From Epiperipatus broadwayi (taxonomy: Eukaryota; Onychophora; Udeonychophora; Euonychophora; Peripatidae): 64,000 nucleotides of DNA. Shown here one piece after another: positions 24,226-35,022 of the stretch. How positions within the stretch are numbered: position 1 is the first letter of the stretch; each line of letters begins with the position of its first letter. The notes below the pieces were generated by a model. The model ran no database searches. It saw only the letters and a list, made by a program, of their open reading frames with translations, and had not been told where the DNA came from. Made by a program: the position numbers and the translations under genes. The DNA is taken from positions 310,001 through 374,000 of the forward strand of contig JAQFVV010000043.1 in NCBI GenBank assembly GCA_028023455.1. Direction: 5' to 3'.

Positions 24226-24308
24226 ATATTTACTAAGGCTGTAAACCTCAAGAATATGCATGTGAAAATGCGAAGGTAGGGACCTCTACAGGTCTTAACT
24301 ACAAGCTT
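24226..24308 (+). repeat. R3 repeat fragment
   Basis: Shares 'aggctgtaa.cctc.agaatatgca' and 'tagggacctctacagg' with 17316-17396 and 28828-28912. Confidence 0.65.
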
Positions 24309-24904
24309 CCATTATTGTCAGAGATATAGTCAGGATTTTTCTTTTTAATATACATAAGAACACATTTCATTATATTTACAAACACAATCATTAAGAAGAA
24401 TTCATGTTTCAGTAATACGATCACTTGAAAATCAGTCATTTAGTATTTGACATGTGAGGAGTCTTTGCAAAAGTAGCAGTGGCTTGTAAGCAATAAATAT
24501 CAATTTTTTTATCAACATTTTTAGGATAAAGTATATTTTTAATGCCATTTTAAAGGAGACATGAAAGAATAGCAAGATTTATTAAAAGCTTATTTAGCTT
24601 TTGCAATTCTTATTCCAACTTCTTTTTTTGTTTGCATTAATAATTGACTAATTTCTTAATATTTAAAAGCATTATCATGAATGGAGTGTATATGTTACTA
24701 AAATATGCTCAAAATAATTATATTAAAGAATATTGTCCTTTTTTGAAATATTAAATAGTTTTAGAATTATAAATGTTGAGTTTAGTCATGATCTTATATA
24801 TATAAACACAAACACATGTAAATACATTTTATAATATATTTATTAATAACACATGAAAACAAATACATATTTGCATATTTACGATATTTACAATGATTAT
24901 ACTC

Positions 24905-25460
24905 TACCTGCTATCATCGGTGGGGGTGTAGCTCCTCATTCTAGGGTAAACTACTGAAGAAGGGTCTGCATGTTCCCTTATAGGTTTTCTGCCACTTCCA
25001 ACTGTACTGAGACAGCATGCCTCATGAATAAGTCTGGGGACACTTCTGGCTGCAATTGACAGCTTGCTTCATGTCAGCATTTGGTTCTAACAGTTTTCCA
25101 GTTCTGAACGTGGATTTGCCTCACTGCATCAACCATTTTGCTTAGCAGCTATTGTCTGGAGAACATAGATTCTGTCTTTCAGCTCTGTGACAGTAGTTCT
25201 CTGACCCTGCCTTCAAAAAGTTTGACTAATTTATTGCCAGATCTCCATCCCTAAAGGAGACATTTCAATTCAGGGAACATCATCAACCATTGGTCCGTGC
25301 TTGCCATTGACTTTGCGTTGTCTATTTCTATATGCATTGATTCAAGGCGATAAATGCTCAATCTGATTTAGATAAGATGGGATCTGGACTAGTCCATTAT
25401 TTAAAGACAAGGTGGGATATGGCAATAAACCATAGAATATTTACCAGCAAAACATAAATA
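24905..25460 (-). pseudogene. unassigned minus-strand coding remnant, GC-richer than surroundings
   Basis: Read on the minus strand with a few stops, the segment gives a peptide of ordinary composition rather than AT-driven low complexity. It includes HGPMVDDVP, IEMSPLGMEIW, QRTTVTELKDRIYVLQTIAA and RSVPRLIHEACCLSTVGSGR, ending YTPTDDSR. Base composition is richer in G+C than the flanks. I do not recognise the family. It may come from a transposon accessory ORF or an old processed gene. It overlaps no exon of the NWD-like gene. Confidence 0.35.
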
Positions 25461-25859
25461 TTGATAATCATATAAATAATAGTTGTTAGCATTTTAGAAT
25501 GGCTTTGAAGTCTTAGAAATTTTATTTAAATTAATTTTTGATTCAGTGTATAACACTGAATTATTTTATTATTACTAAGTTCTTTCTTAGTCGAATAATA
25601 GACAATAATGAACATAATTCTCCTATAATGAAGGTTAATTGAGTGTCTATAATGGTCATAGAATATATATAGTTTATACATGTTCTTTAATCATTAATTT
25701 ATAATGGATATTATAGATATTATAAACCAGCATAATAAAAGATGAATGTTATATAACAAATGTAAAAATCATTTTGAAAGAAAAAAAAAAACTATAAACC
25801 CAATAATATTGATGATTGTAATACTGTATAAGATTAAACATATGCATGTTTTTTAATAG

Positions 25860-26044
25860 GAAGTAGATGACCCTGCCCCCAATCATATCATTGTCTACGA
25901 TTTGCAAAGTGGAACTCTATTTAAAAAATGGAAGCCAAATTATAATACTTGTTCAATCACCATATCGTCTGAAAGTGGTGTTGTTATTAATGGCCTTGAA
26001 GATAATTCCATTCAAGTATGGGATTTACAAACAGGGTCTTGCAG
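25860..26044 (+). CDS. WD40 exon
   Basis: The acceptor taatag ends at 25859 and the donor GTAAGT is at 26045. It enters in phase 0 and leaves in phase 2. It encodes one complete blade's worth of sequence: NHIIVYDLQSGTLFKKW (strand d of a repeat with the YD variant of WD), then SITISSESGVVINGLEDNSI and QVWDLQTGSC. The last tryptophan-aspartate pair is canonical. The final bases AG join the G of the next exon to form an arginine codon. Confidence 0.88.
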
Positions 26045-26104
26045 GTAAGTTACGTATTTATTTAATATTTTTACTTTGGTTTACATAAAATATATATCTA
26101 CATA

Positions 26105-26565
26105 AGAAATAGAACCAATTGTATATTGCTAGTTGAAATTAAAATATAGAAAACAGATTTTATACATCTAATGTTATATTATTTCGGCAGCACTACTTGT
26201 GAAACAAATAAAGTCTGAATAAAGCATCATGGATAAAATGTAAACCACTTACCTATAGGCCTCAAAGATGTTAGGTATATTGTAATTCAGACTAATGTAA
26301 ACAAAAAAGCAATAAAGTAAATCAGTGAAGATGATATTAGCTAATAAACAAACATATTTTAAATTACATATACATAGTAAGATTAATACAATAATCATTT
26401 TAAACTTTGAAAACTTCCAAAATATACTATATAACAATAAGAACACAAGTTACATATCGCTAGCTGAAATTCAAATGTAGAAAACAAATCTTATCAATAT
26501 CACTTAATGTTACATTTTTATCTGTGCTACCTGTGAAGTAAACATAAAGTTTGAATTTCAATATA
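26105..26565. repeat. diverged direct repeat, period about 330 bp
   Basis: Segments from about 26108 (ttgctagttgaaat ... aaacagattttata ... gtgaaacaaataaagtctgaat) and about 26448 (tcgctagctgaaat ... aaacaaatctta ... gtgaagtaaacataaagtttgaat) correspond in order. It may be an old duplication. Confidence 0.5.
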
Positions 26566-26574
26566 CTTAAAAAT

Positions 26575-26642
26575 CTTTGTGGCTTAGAGGTAAGAGATTA
26601 TCTTTTACCTACACTCCTTTATTCAAACTTTGTTTTATAGGT
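26575..26642 (+). repeat. possible tRNA-derived SINE fragment
   Basis: The phrase tggcttagaggtaagag resembles a tRNA A box, and tttattcaaactttg about 35 bases later resembles a B box. No stems hold together well and no tail is evident. This is weak. Confidence 0.25.
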
Positions 26643-27124
26643 AGCGTTGTGTGTAGCATTGACAAGTGGATTTTTATGTTTAAAACTGTAATAGTAAAAC
26701 TTTTAGGGCATTTGTTTTTGTATATAAACCCATTAAGTGACTTTCTTTCTTTTGAATGAATATCCCTTACTTATACAGCGGTCAAATATAGAAGTTTTTA
26801 CACATGGGCCATACGCCTAGAGATCCTATTAGCCATGGTAAACATTTTTACTTTTAGAAACGGTATATTTAGCTTCCAAAAACCTATTAATTTCTTCCAA
26901 TCCATAAACACCAAGTCATACTCATAGCATTGATTCTTTTTCTTCTTGTATATAATTTTAATATAAACTATTTCATTAGTTCTAATACCTTATGCTCATT
27001 CTTATCACAAATCTTGATTATTCTTATCATAAATCTTGATTTCAATCACACTCTTTGCCTTTGGGTTATTTTCAACATTTTATTCTTCAAAAATTCATGT
27101 TCTATACTTTCTTTTTCATTTATG

Positions 27125-27620
27125 CATATAAAAGAATTTGAGTCATAGGAATAAGAGGGATTCTTTTTATTCCTGCATAAATACTATATCTTGGATTGAA
27201 GAAGAGAGTATTCATTTATTTAACACTCAAAAAGTGCTTGCTCAATTAGCTTGAAAGGCTGATATTGGAAAGAAATATAATTGCAAGCACGGCGCTAGAT
27301 AAAATATTTGCTTATTTACTCATAATTAAGTTTCAGTAAGAATGACGTTTAGTAAATTCTAAGTAATTACACCGACGTCATTCAGCCAAAAAAAAAAAAA
27401 CATCGTAAATAGTAATTTAAAGTGAGAATCTACTCACGCTCTCTTTAACAGTTCTTCAGATTTGCTCATATAAAAGAATTTGAGTTGTAGAAATAAGAGG
27501 GATTCTTTTTATTCCTGCATAAATACTATATCTTGGATTGAAGAAGAGAGTATTCATTTATTTAACACTCAAAAGGCGCGTGCTTAATTAGCTTGAAAGG
27601 CTGATATTGGAAAGAAATTT
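27125..27620. repeat. two direct repeats of about 155 bp
   Basis: The segment 27128-27280 (ataaaagaatttgag ... ggctgatattggaaagaaat) recurs at 27470-27621 with about 95% identity. The 190-base spacer ends with an A-run and a ctcacgctctct segment. The structure could be a tandem duplication or a small element with LTR-like ends. Confidence 0.82.
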
Positions 27621-27670
27621 ATGCATAAAGCAAAAGATACTCACATATTTTCTATCCAACCACTTCTTAT

Positions 27671-27846
27671 CAGCCATTTTGTTTTAAGTTATAAAAATAA
27701 TTATACACTTTCATGGACCTACAACTGGCAATAAAAGAATAATATTTGCTTATTTTTGTTTTTATTTTGTTTTAAATATAATATTTACACCTAACCCTTA
27801 TTCTTGAAACTGCATAATTATTTTTGTAACTTAAAACAAAATAGTT
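27671..27846. repeat. foldback, about 35-bp arms
   Basis: The arms at 27671-27707 and 27812-27846 share tttgttttaagttataaaaa in inverted orientation. The interior is AT-rich. Confidence 0.7.
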
Positions 27847-28827
27847 GACACGAACTAATCAGATAAAAAATACGTAAGTACCAAGCAAAATTATATTCAA
27901 AATTTTTATTCTATTTTTGATATCTACAAATAATAAGTTCTCTCTAATGTTACTATACATTCTTTAACACGTTATATATGTTTTAGCTTTATATAACACA
28001 AAAATATATTTTTCTTCTGTTAGTCTGTTTTTTTTTAACTAACTTATCTTTATTTTCCATTTCTCATAATTATACATTTGCAATGTATTCTTTAATCCCA
28101 TTTTTTAAGCAAATTTGTAAAAATAATTTTTCGATCTATTAATGTTGTATTTTGTAAAATCTTTCTGGTTCAGAGTATTTGTCATCCTCTTCATGTGTTC
28201 AAATTAAACATTTTACCCCCCCCCCCGCATAAATTGTAATATTTCTAATATTTTAATTTGCTTTCAGCAAAAAAGAATGCTTCATTTCTCCTAGAATAGT
28301 TTCATTTGTTGATTGCACTTCATCACCCAATGAATAAATTATATTCCGGTGTTGAAGGGTTTTTGTTATTCAAAAATCTCACAGTACATTGTGGGTCTTT
28401 ATTTAGAAGAAAATTATTACAATCTTTACTTTCCTCTTTGGTCTTATCACTATCATTAATATTACAATTATTTTTACTGCTTAAATAAGCAAGACAATAT
28501 GTAATAACCTCAACATATTTTTTAACAAATCATTTTAGACCATCTTTTTAAAATTATTTCATGGTTCCGGAGAAAGAAGCAGGGAACTCCTAATTAACAT
28601 TGCTCAATTATACGATGATTTTTATAAAGAAACTTTCATCTTAAATCTTATTATGGTTCATTATCGATCATAAAAATTTATGAGAATCTCTTGCTAAAAG
28701 TGTGCCTATCATAGTTTTTACGCTAGCATTATGCATATGTTATATATTTTCAAAGAAAGTTTGAGATATTATTATTACATCACAATAAAGGATGGGAATA
28801 TGATGGAATACAATTAAAGTAAAAAAT

Positions 28828-29205
28828 ATTTACTGAGGCTATAACCTCGATAATATGCGTATAAAATGCGATAGTAGGGACCTCTAGAGGTGTTTTAACC
28901 ACAAGCTTACACTATGGAAGAAAAGAAGGGAAACCCTTCTTTACTTCAACCTACTTTCTATTTAAATAGGTGAAGCTGAAGCGGTTAGATCTGCGAGCGT
29001 GAAGCTATTCAATACTTCACTGATTAAGTCCACATTTCTTATTACACATTAATACTCGCGAAATCTTTCGATTTACGAGTCAATGGAAAGATTTTATATT
29101 TAGAAATCTATTACAGTAATTTAAAGTTGTAATTATAAATTTATTAAACGCACATTGATTACGTAAGTAATATTTACTGAGGCTATAACCTCGATAATAA
29201 AGAAT
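28828..29205 (+). repeat. R3 and R4 repeat fragments, rearranged
   Basis: R3 core is at 28828-28912, an R4-like segment with gcgaaatctttcgatttac at 28965-29085, then 29098-29205 repeats the interior of the 17032-17519 foldback (taatttaaagttgtaattat, then a second aggctataacctcgataat). It looks like a rearranged relative of that MITE. Confidence 0.6.
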
Positions 29206-30959
29206 GTGAAGAAACCAAGAGGAGTAGCTAAATATATTTTATATAATAAACATAATCTAGCTTTTAATGTAGCAATATTGTAAGGCAAGAATTAATTGGG
29301 CACTACTTAGTGGTTGTTATTAATTAACTTTCATGTTTATTTTTCTGTTGAGGTAAATAAAAATGTCCACTAAGTTGTGTGTTACCATAGTGAAAACAGA
29401 TTATTTTATGTAAATGTTAAACCATGCTTTGTTTATTTTTAATTTATTTAGTCATATTAAAAACTGTTTATTAAATAGAACATGTATTTATCATCATCAT
29501 CAACCATTATCAATCCACTACAGGATGAAGGTTTCTCCAAGTTCAATCCATCTTCTCCGATCTTCTCCACATCACCCCTGCACTTTCTTATTTCATCCAT
29601 CCATTTCATTACATATATTACTTACAGATAAATACTTTTACTTTATCTGGTTTATAACTCTATGTCTTAAAATTGAACATTTCCACCCAATTTTGTCCAT
29701 CTTTATTATTTATAAAAAAAACAACTGCTCTATTCTCTTCCTCACATTTTGATATTAGGCTTAGTGAATATTTTTTTCTACATTGTTAAAAATTATTATG
29801 GTAATATATTTACAGTAACCATATAACTGGAAATACCGGAGAAAAATATGTCATTCCTTTCTAATATATCTTTTAGTCAAATCTGATATTTTCAATTAGA
29901 TTGTCATCATTATTTTCAACCACTACAATTCACTTCATGATTAATGTCTTTCTAAGAATAATTGTCACCTATGCATAGCCTCTTTTCTCTCCATCACATC
30001 AGAAAACTGATTTATTTTATCTATCCATCTCACATGTGTGGTTCTTTTCTAGCTTTTTTTAAACCAATATGTCCAGTTCACCTCCAATTCAGTCTCTTAA
30101 TTATTTATACATCATTGATATGTGTTTGTTTTCTCACAGCTGTATTTTGCTTTTGATCTGTCTCAATATTTCAATGAATTGTCTGAAGTCTCTGTATTGC
30201 TCTTCTGTTAAGTGTCCAGTTCTCAGATCTATAAGTAAGAATTGGTAAAATAAATATATTAAGGTATTTGTAGTTGCAAACTTATTTTAATTCATGATGA
30301 TCAATCTTTATTTTATATCTTCTGGGAAAATAGATTGCAAGGAAATCGAGTCTTGTATCACATGTTTTAATTTAATAAGCTTGTATTATGAATGTTATAT
30401 AATGAATGTGCCAAAATACATCGAACATTACTTTAATCTCTTTATTTCATGTTTTCATCTGAAAACTTTTGCAATATTTCTTAAAACTCTGAAGTATTAT
30501 TTACAAAATCAATGACATCATCTGTAAAATCTAGACGACTTAAATAAGATCCACATATTTTTATTCATTTAGCTTTTTATTTTAATTCACAAAATATTTC
30601 TTGAAAAATGATGTAGAATCAGTCTTTTTAGTGCCACCATATAATCTAACAATTCTACTGCATTTTGATCAATATTTTTCAGAATATGACTATATCCTGG
30701 GTATATATTCTGATGGGCAAAGCTTTAATCATTGAGAAATTTCTCTTCGGACCTTTCTTAACTTCTCTCAATACATTGTTGTAATTCACCATTCTAAAAC
30801 CAATATTAAATCCATGTTTTTTCATTTGGTTTGTACCCAAAATTTTTTTAGTCAAGTTGTAATTTTCTTAGTAACAGTCTTGTATAAAATTGGTGGAAGA
30901 CTAATAGGTCTGAAATTTTCTTGTTCAAATATTCTTCTAATCATATTAATACATTGTAC

Positions 30960-31759
30960 AGGCTTAAACCTGCATTTATATATGTAATATATGTGGGATT
31001 CAAACTCAGACTTTCACACGATCCACTACTCTCAGTGCCATCTCATATTGCTGACACACCTGATCACACACCTTTTGAAAAGATAAATAATCACCAATAT
31101 ACGTATTTAAATAATATTTTGTTTAAATTGCATGTTGTTATTAAATTAGTAATGACTGGAAGGTTGCTATTCTTCCACATGCGCCTTACTATTATTTTCA
31201 GACAGCCAATAGCTGTTAAAACAGCAGTCTGAGGAGCGATCATGTCTAGACACATGACAGAGATTTTTTGACAAGAAAAGAATGATACCACTCTTCTCTT
31301 TTACTTAACTTTTATATATATAAGCCAGTCTTAAGCATCTTGGCTTGAAAGCATGAATATATAAACATATACATTTATTACTCACTGAGTTATTAATTTA
31401 TGGTATTACAGCGCGAAATCTTAGATTTACTACACCGGTCTGAGGAGCAATCAGGCCTAGCGGTGTAGTAAATCTAAGATTTCACACTGTAATATCATAA
31501 ATTAATAACTCAGTGAGTAATAAATGTATATGTTTATATATTCATGCTTTCAAGCCAAGATGCTTAAGACTGGCTTATATATATAAAAGTTAAGTAAAAG
31601 AGAAGAGTAGTATCATTCTTTTCTTGTCAAAAAATCTCTGTCATGTGTCTAGACATGATCGCTCCTCAGACCGCTGTTTTAACAGCTATTAGCTGTCCGA
31701 AAGTAATAGTAAGGCTCATGTGGAAGAATAGCAACCTTCCAGTCATTACCAATATACAT
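30960..31759. mobile_element. composite foldback element inserted in the RTE copy
   Basis: RTE coding remnants resume on both sides, and attgtac occurs at both junctions (30953-30959 and 31760-31766), a probable target duplication. The left 145 bases are FB2-related (cactactctcagtgccatct ... gataaataatcaccaatata). The remainder is the large palindrome. Confidence 0.7.
31150..31748. repeat. giant palindrome, two arms of about 289 bp, 22-bp loop
   Basis: The arms at 31150-31438 and 31461-31748 are reverse complements with only scattered mismatches. The arm includes the R4 sequence next to the loop. The loop repeats a tctgaggagcaatcaggcct phrase that resembles tctgaggagcgatcatgtct within the arm. 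No ORF spans it. Confidence 0.95.
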
Positions 31760-32500
31760 ATTGTACATTTTTATTATCAAATTCTTTGATATATAGTTTT
31801 TCCAGCCATTTGCCTGCTTTTTTAAATGTCTCAATAATAATTCCATCATTTTCAGACGCTTTTCCCTTTTTCATAGACTTAAGTCTCAACTCTTCATTAT
31901 TTAAATGTAGAACTTCTAGCAATTCCTTGGTTTTTGTAAATATTTCCCCCCATATTTCATGATATTTTCCTTCTTTTTAGTAATAGTTTCATCTCTTTTT
32001 TCCAGTTTCAGAAGCAACTTTTCTTCCAATAGCAAAATGTTGTTTTATACTTTAAGATTTTTTTTTTTATAACTTTTCCAATTCACAGTTATATTTTCTT
32101 ATACTATTTGTAATTCTTTTTCATGCCACTTTACAGAACTCCAAGATATTCATTTCTTCTTAATGGATCATTTTTACATATTTTCATATTCTTTTTTTTT
32201 TTTCATACAATAATTTGTTTCACTTCAAAATATACTGATAAATTGCTGCTTTTTTTATATCTTCTACTTTCATAGCAATTCTTAGTTTTGTTTTTATTAA
32301 TATCAGTCACATATCATCAAAGTCTAACAATATTTAAAAAATGAATATTAATGTCTCTTTTAAATTCATTGCAATGTTTCTGAAGGTTAGCAATGTCAAC
32401 TTCTAATACTGTCTTTTTTTTAAAGTTGTTATTTCTTTAATTTTGCTTTAAAATATATTAATGTGGTTATAATTTCTCCTTATTTGTAATAATAAAAATA

Positions 32501-33660
32501 CTTAATTGTAAATATTAGAGAAAAAAAGAATATAGTTAATAATAAATTTGGCTGAACGTTTTCGAGGAACCGTGCCTCATACTCATAGCCTTAGTGAAAA
32601 TGTACTTAATATATTTTTACGATATGTAGATGACATTTTCGTTATAGCATCTAAAAATAATATTTTAAATATACAATGCGAATTACAAAGCACAACTAAA
32701 CTATCTTTTTCTATTATATATGAAAACAGTAATGAACTCAAATATCTCGACCTTTCCTTGTCAAGAGACCGCCACTCAATAGATTATAAAATGATTGTTA
32801 AACCATTCGAAATCCGAAGCTGCATCCATCCTAATTCTAAATCACCCGCATCGCACAAATTCGCAGGTCTCAAAGCATTTATGTTTAGAAACTATCACTT
32901 GTGTAAATATGAAGCACATAGGAAGGAAAATATAAACAATTATATTAAAGACCTATTGGCAGCAGGATTCAAATACAAAACCATTAGGAGGAAAGTCATG
33001 AAATTCAACAGCACAATAGATGATAAATTGCCTCGCACCAATCTACCTAGAATAACGGTCCCCTACATCCCTAAAATATCCAGCAAACTAACGAAAACCT
33101 TAAGCAACAAATTCAGCATAATATTCAGAACTCCACCCAACACTAATAGGTTGATCAATAATTCCAAAGACTACATTGATCCAGCGCTCACCCCACATGT
33201 GGTGTACTCCATTTCCTGCCCCCAAGCCGGATGCCACGCCACATATTATGGTGAAACGAAAGCCACAATTAACACCAGATTGGCTCAACATCGGTACACC
33301 TTCAACAGAGCCCAAACGAACAGCAGTACATCTTCTGCATTTTTGAACATACTAAACAATCAGGGCACAATTTCATACCCGCTAACCCCGTTATTTTATG
33401 CTCAGAACCAAACGACTACAGGAGAAAAATAAAGGAGGCATTCTACATTAACAGAGACATCCATGCAATCAACAGAAGAGACACGTGCTTCGACATCTCG
33501 AAAAAATGGGCTACGTAACAGTAACTCATTTGAATATTCTCATTTACATATATTAAGTACATTTTCACTAAGGCTATGAGTATGAGGCACGGTTCCTCGA
33601 AAACGTTCAGCCAAATTTATTATTAACTATATTCTTTTTTCTCTAATATTTACAATTAAG
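32501..33660 (+). mobile_element. Penelope-like element fragment bounded by about 110-bp inverted repeats
   Basis: The left arm (32501-32612) and right arm (33551-33660) are nearly perfect inverted copies (shared run tttggctgaacgttttcgag). Between them is a 5'-truncated Penelope-like ORF with the end of the RT and a GIY-YIG endonuclease. Penelope-like elements are known for flanking repeats in direct or inverted arrangement and for 5' truncation. The element sits inside the RTE LINE. Confidence 0.85.
32548..33529 (+). pseudogene. Penelope-like RT and GIY-YIG endonuclease, 5'-truncated and frameshifted
   Basis: The open frame runs to 33432. Its first 20 or so codons lie in the inverted repeat, so the apparent start is not the element's own. 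RYVDDIFVIAS (residues 25-35) is the RT catalytic box with YVDD intact. The thumb follows (NELKYLDLSLSRD, CIHPNSKSPASHKF, RKVMKF). Then comes the endonuclease with VVYSISCPQAGC and YYGET (about residue 232) and TRLAQH. After about 33340 the conserved part continues in another frame (HTKQSGHNFIPAN, RRKIKEAFYINRD) to a TAA at about 33520. A one-base change in a T-run therefore broke the ORF. The catalytic residues that can be seen are otherwise present. Confidence 0.88.
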
Positions 33661-34526
33661 TATTTAAAATATATTGTATATTTCACTAATTGATGATCAC
33701 TTCCTATTTTTAAGAATATTACAAATCTTGAAATATGTATTATCTCAAAGTCAAAATAACCAATTCTTTCATATCTTTATTAGATAAATCCATGACTATT
33801 TAATATTGATTTCAAAGAAAAAATGATTAATATATATATATTTTTGCAAATTCTATGAGTTTATATTCATTCTCATTTTTACCACAACCAGATTTACCAC
33901 AATACTTTCTTCTTTATTTTCTAATTTCAGCATTAAAGTCTCCAGTGACAATTTTAAATTGTTTGGGTAATCAAAAGCATTTTGTATATCGATCTAAAAA
34001 TCCTCTATTTTTCATCACAATGAGATTTGTTGGGGCATAAACCTGAACCTATTAAAATTTGGTATTTTTTTATTAAGTTGAATAATTAATGTTAATATTT
34101 TGTTAAATATACCATTTGTCTCCATAATGTTATTCTTTTATTTTTTATTTATAATGAATTCTACTCCACTAATGTACTTCATACGTTTGCAGCAAATTAC
34201 ATGTTCATTTTTCAAATCTATTAATGTCCCACTTAATATTAGAATTCTTTTTCCACTTTATGCAATGTTATGTCATTTGAAAATGATCTAAATAAAAAAA
34301 TCTTTATCAAATACCAGTCTGGGTCTGCAATTGGAAGATTTTTGGCACTCTGTGCTTAGGCCACTGACCATTGCCTTAACTGATAACTTTACAACCTCCT
34401 AGCAATAAGTTCCATAATTTAATTTTATCTAGATAATGAAATAAAAGATCATTCACACACACATTCATTCTGTCTTGAAGAAGATTCAACATGTTTTAAT
34501 AAGGAAGTCATAACTGAAACTCAGGC

Positions 34527-34812
34527 TTATTCTATACCTGTGTCTATATATGTAATATATAGGGTATATGAGCACAGACTTTCGGATGACCATCACTCTC
34601 CACTCTATCTAATAACACTGATACACTCAAGCACATATTTGCTGAAAAGATAAATAATCACCAATATATGTATTTCATGCTAAACCAGCAATCATCAGTT
34701 GGTCCAGATTATCATCTCCCACACATATATACTATAAGTGCTCAGATATATATTAAGATAGACAATCTTCATACTTTAATGGACAGACTCCAATCTACTA
34801 CACACTCCAACT
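34527..34812 (+). repeat. FB2 repeat copy
   Basis: It runs from acctgtgtctatatatgtaa through gagcacagactttcggatga to ccaatctactacacactcca. It lacks an inverted right arm. An aactgaaactcaggcttatt phrase just before it matches the outer end of the FB2 foldback at 45118 in inverted form. Confidence 0.78.
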
Positions 34813-34959
34813 CTTTAGTATCTGAGAAAAAAGATCATCAATATTCCAGTAAACTGGCTGTGATAGCCTATGTATCTTAATGAGCAGCATATCCTTGTTT
34901 GTTTTATGCATAATATTAAATGACTTTATTCCTTGAATATTCACAAGAAGTTTGAATCC

Positions 34960-35022
34960 TGTTTATGGATCCTAAGCTACAGAATCTATTAATCTACCAC
35001 TGTGCCAACCACAGGATACTAT
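34960..35022 (-). repeat. possible tRNA-derived SINE fragment
   Basis: Read on the minus strand, ttggcacagtggtagatta resembles an A box, and aggattcaaacttc about 35 bases later a B box. The stems are poor. It may be the head of a degenerate SINE. Confidence 0.3.

Larger units (their letters stand above)
19490..25859 (+). other. intron, about 6.4 kb
   Basis: This phase 0 intron has donor GTAAGT and a T-rich acceptor ending taatag at 25859. It contains a 73-bp tandem duplication, a 5'-truncated LINE, a foldback, two FB1 copies, LINE remnants and an R3 copy. I see nothing definite at 19720-19980, 21360-22160, 24310-24900 and 25480-25850. Confidence 0.75.
29485..34480 (-). mobile_element. RTE-type LINE, near full length, broken and with two nested insertions
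   Basis: The minus strand shows RTE landmarks in order from high to low coordinates. TGDFNAE (about 33928-33948) is the endonuclease motif. KGKASENDG (about 31843-31872) is the RT entry. EQENFRPISLP (about 30895-30925) is RT motif 1. The WAGH-type C-terminal region is only faint (29930-30080), and the 3' end tcatcatcatcaaccattat is at 29490-29510, shared with 13206. Stops throughout show it is dead. It is interrupted by an 800-bp foldback element (30960-31759) and a Penelope-like element (about 32501-33660). Confidence 0.72.

Noticed and set aside
31091-31291. 66-codon minus-strand ORF in the palindrome arm
   Set aside because: It lies in the palindrome arm, has no domain and its mirror copy is not open in the same way.
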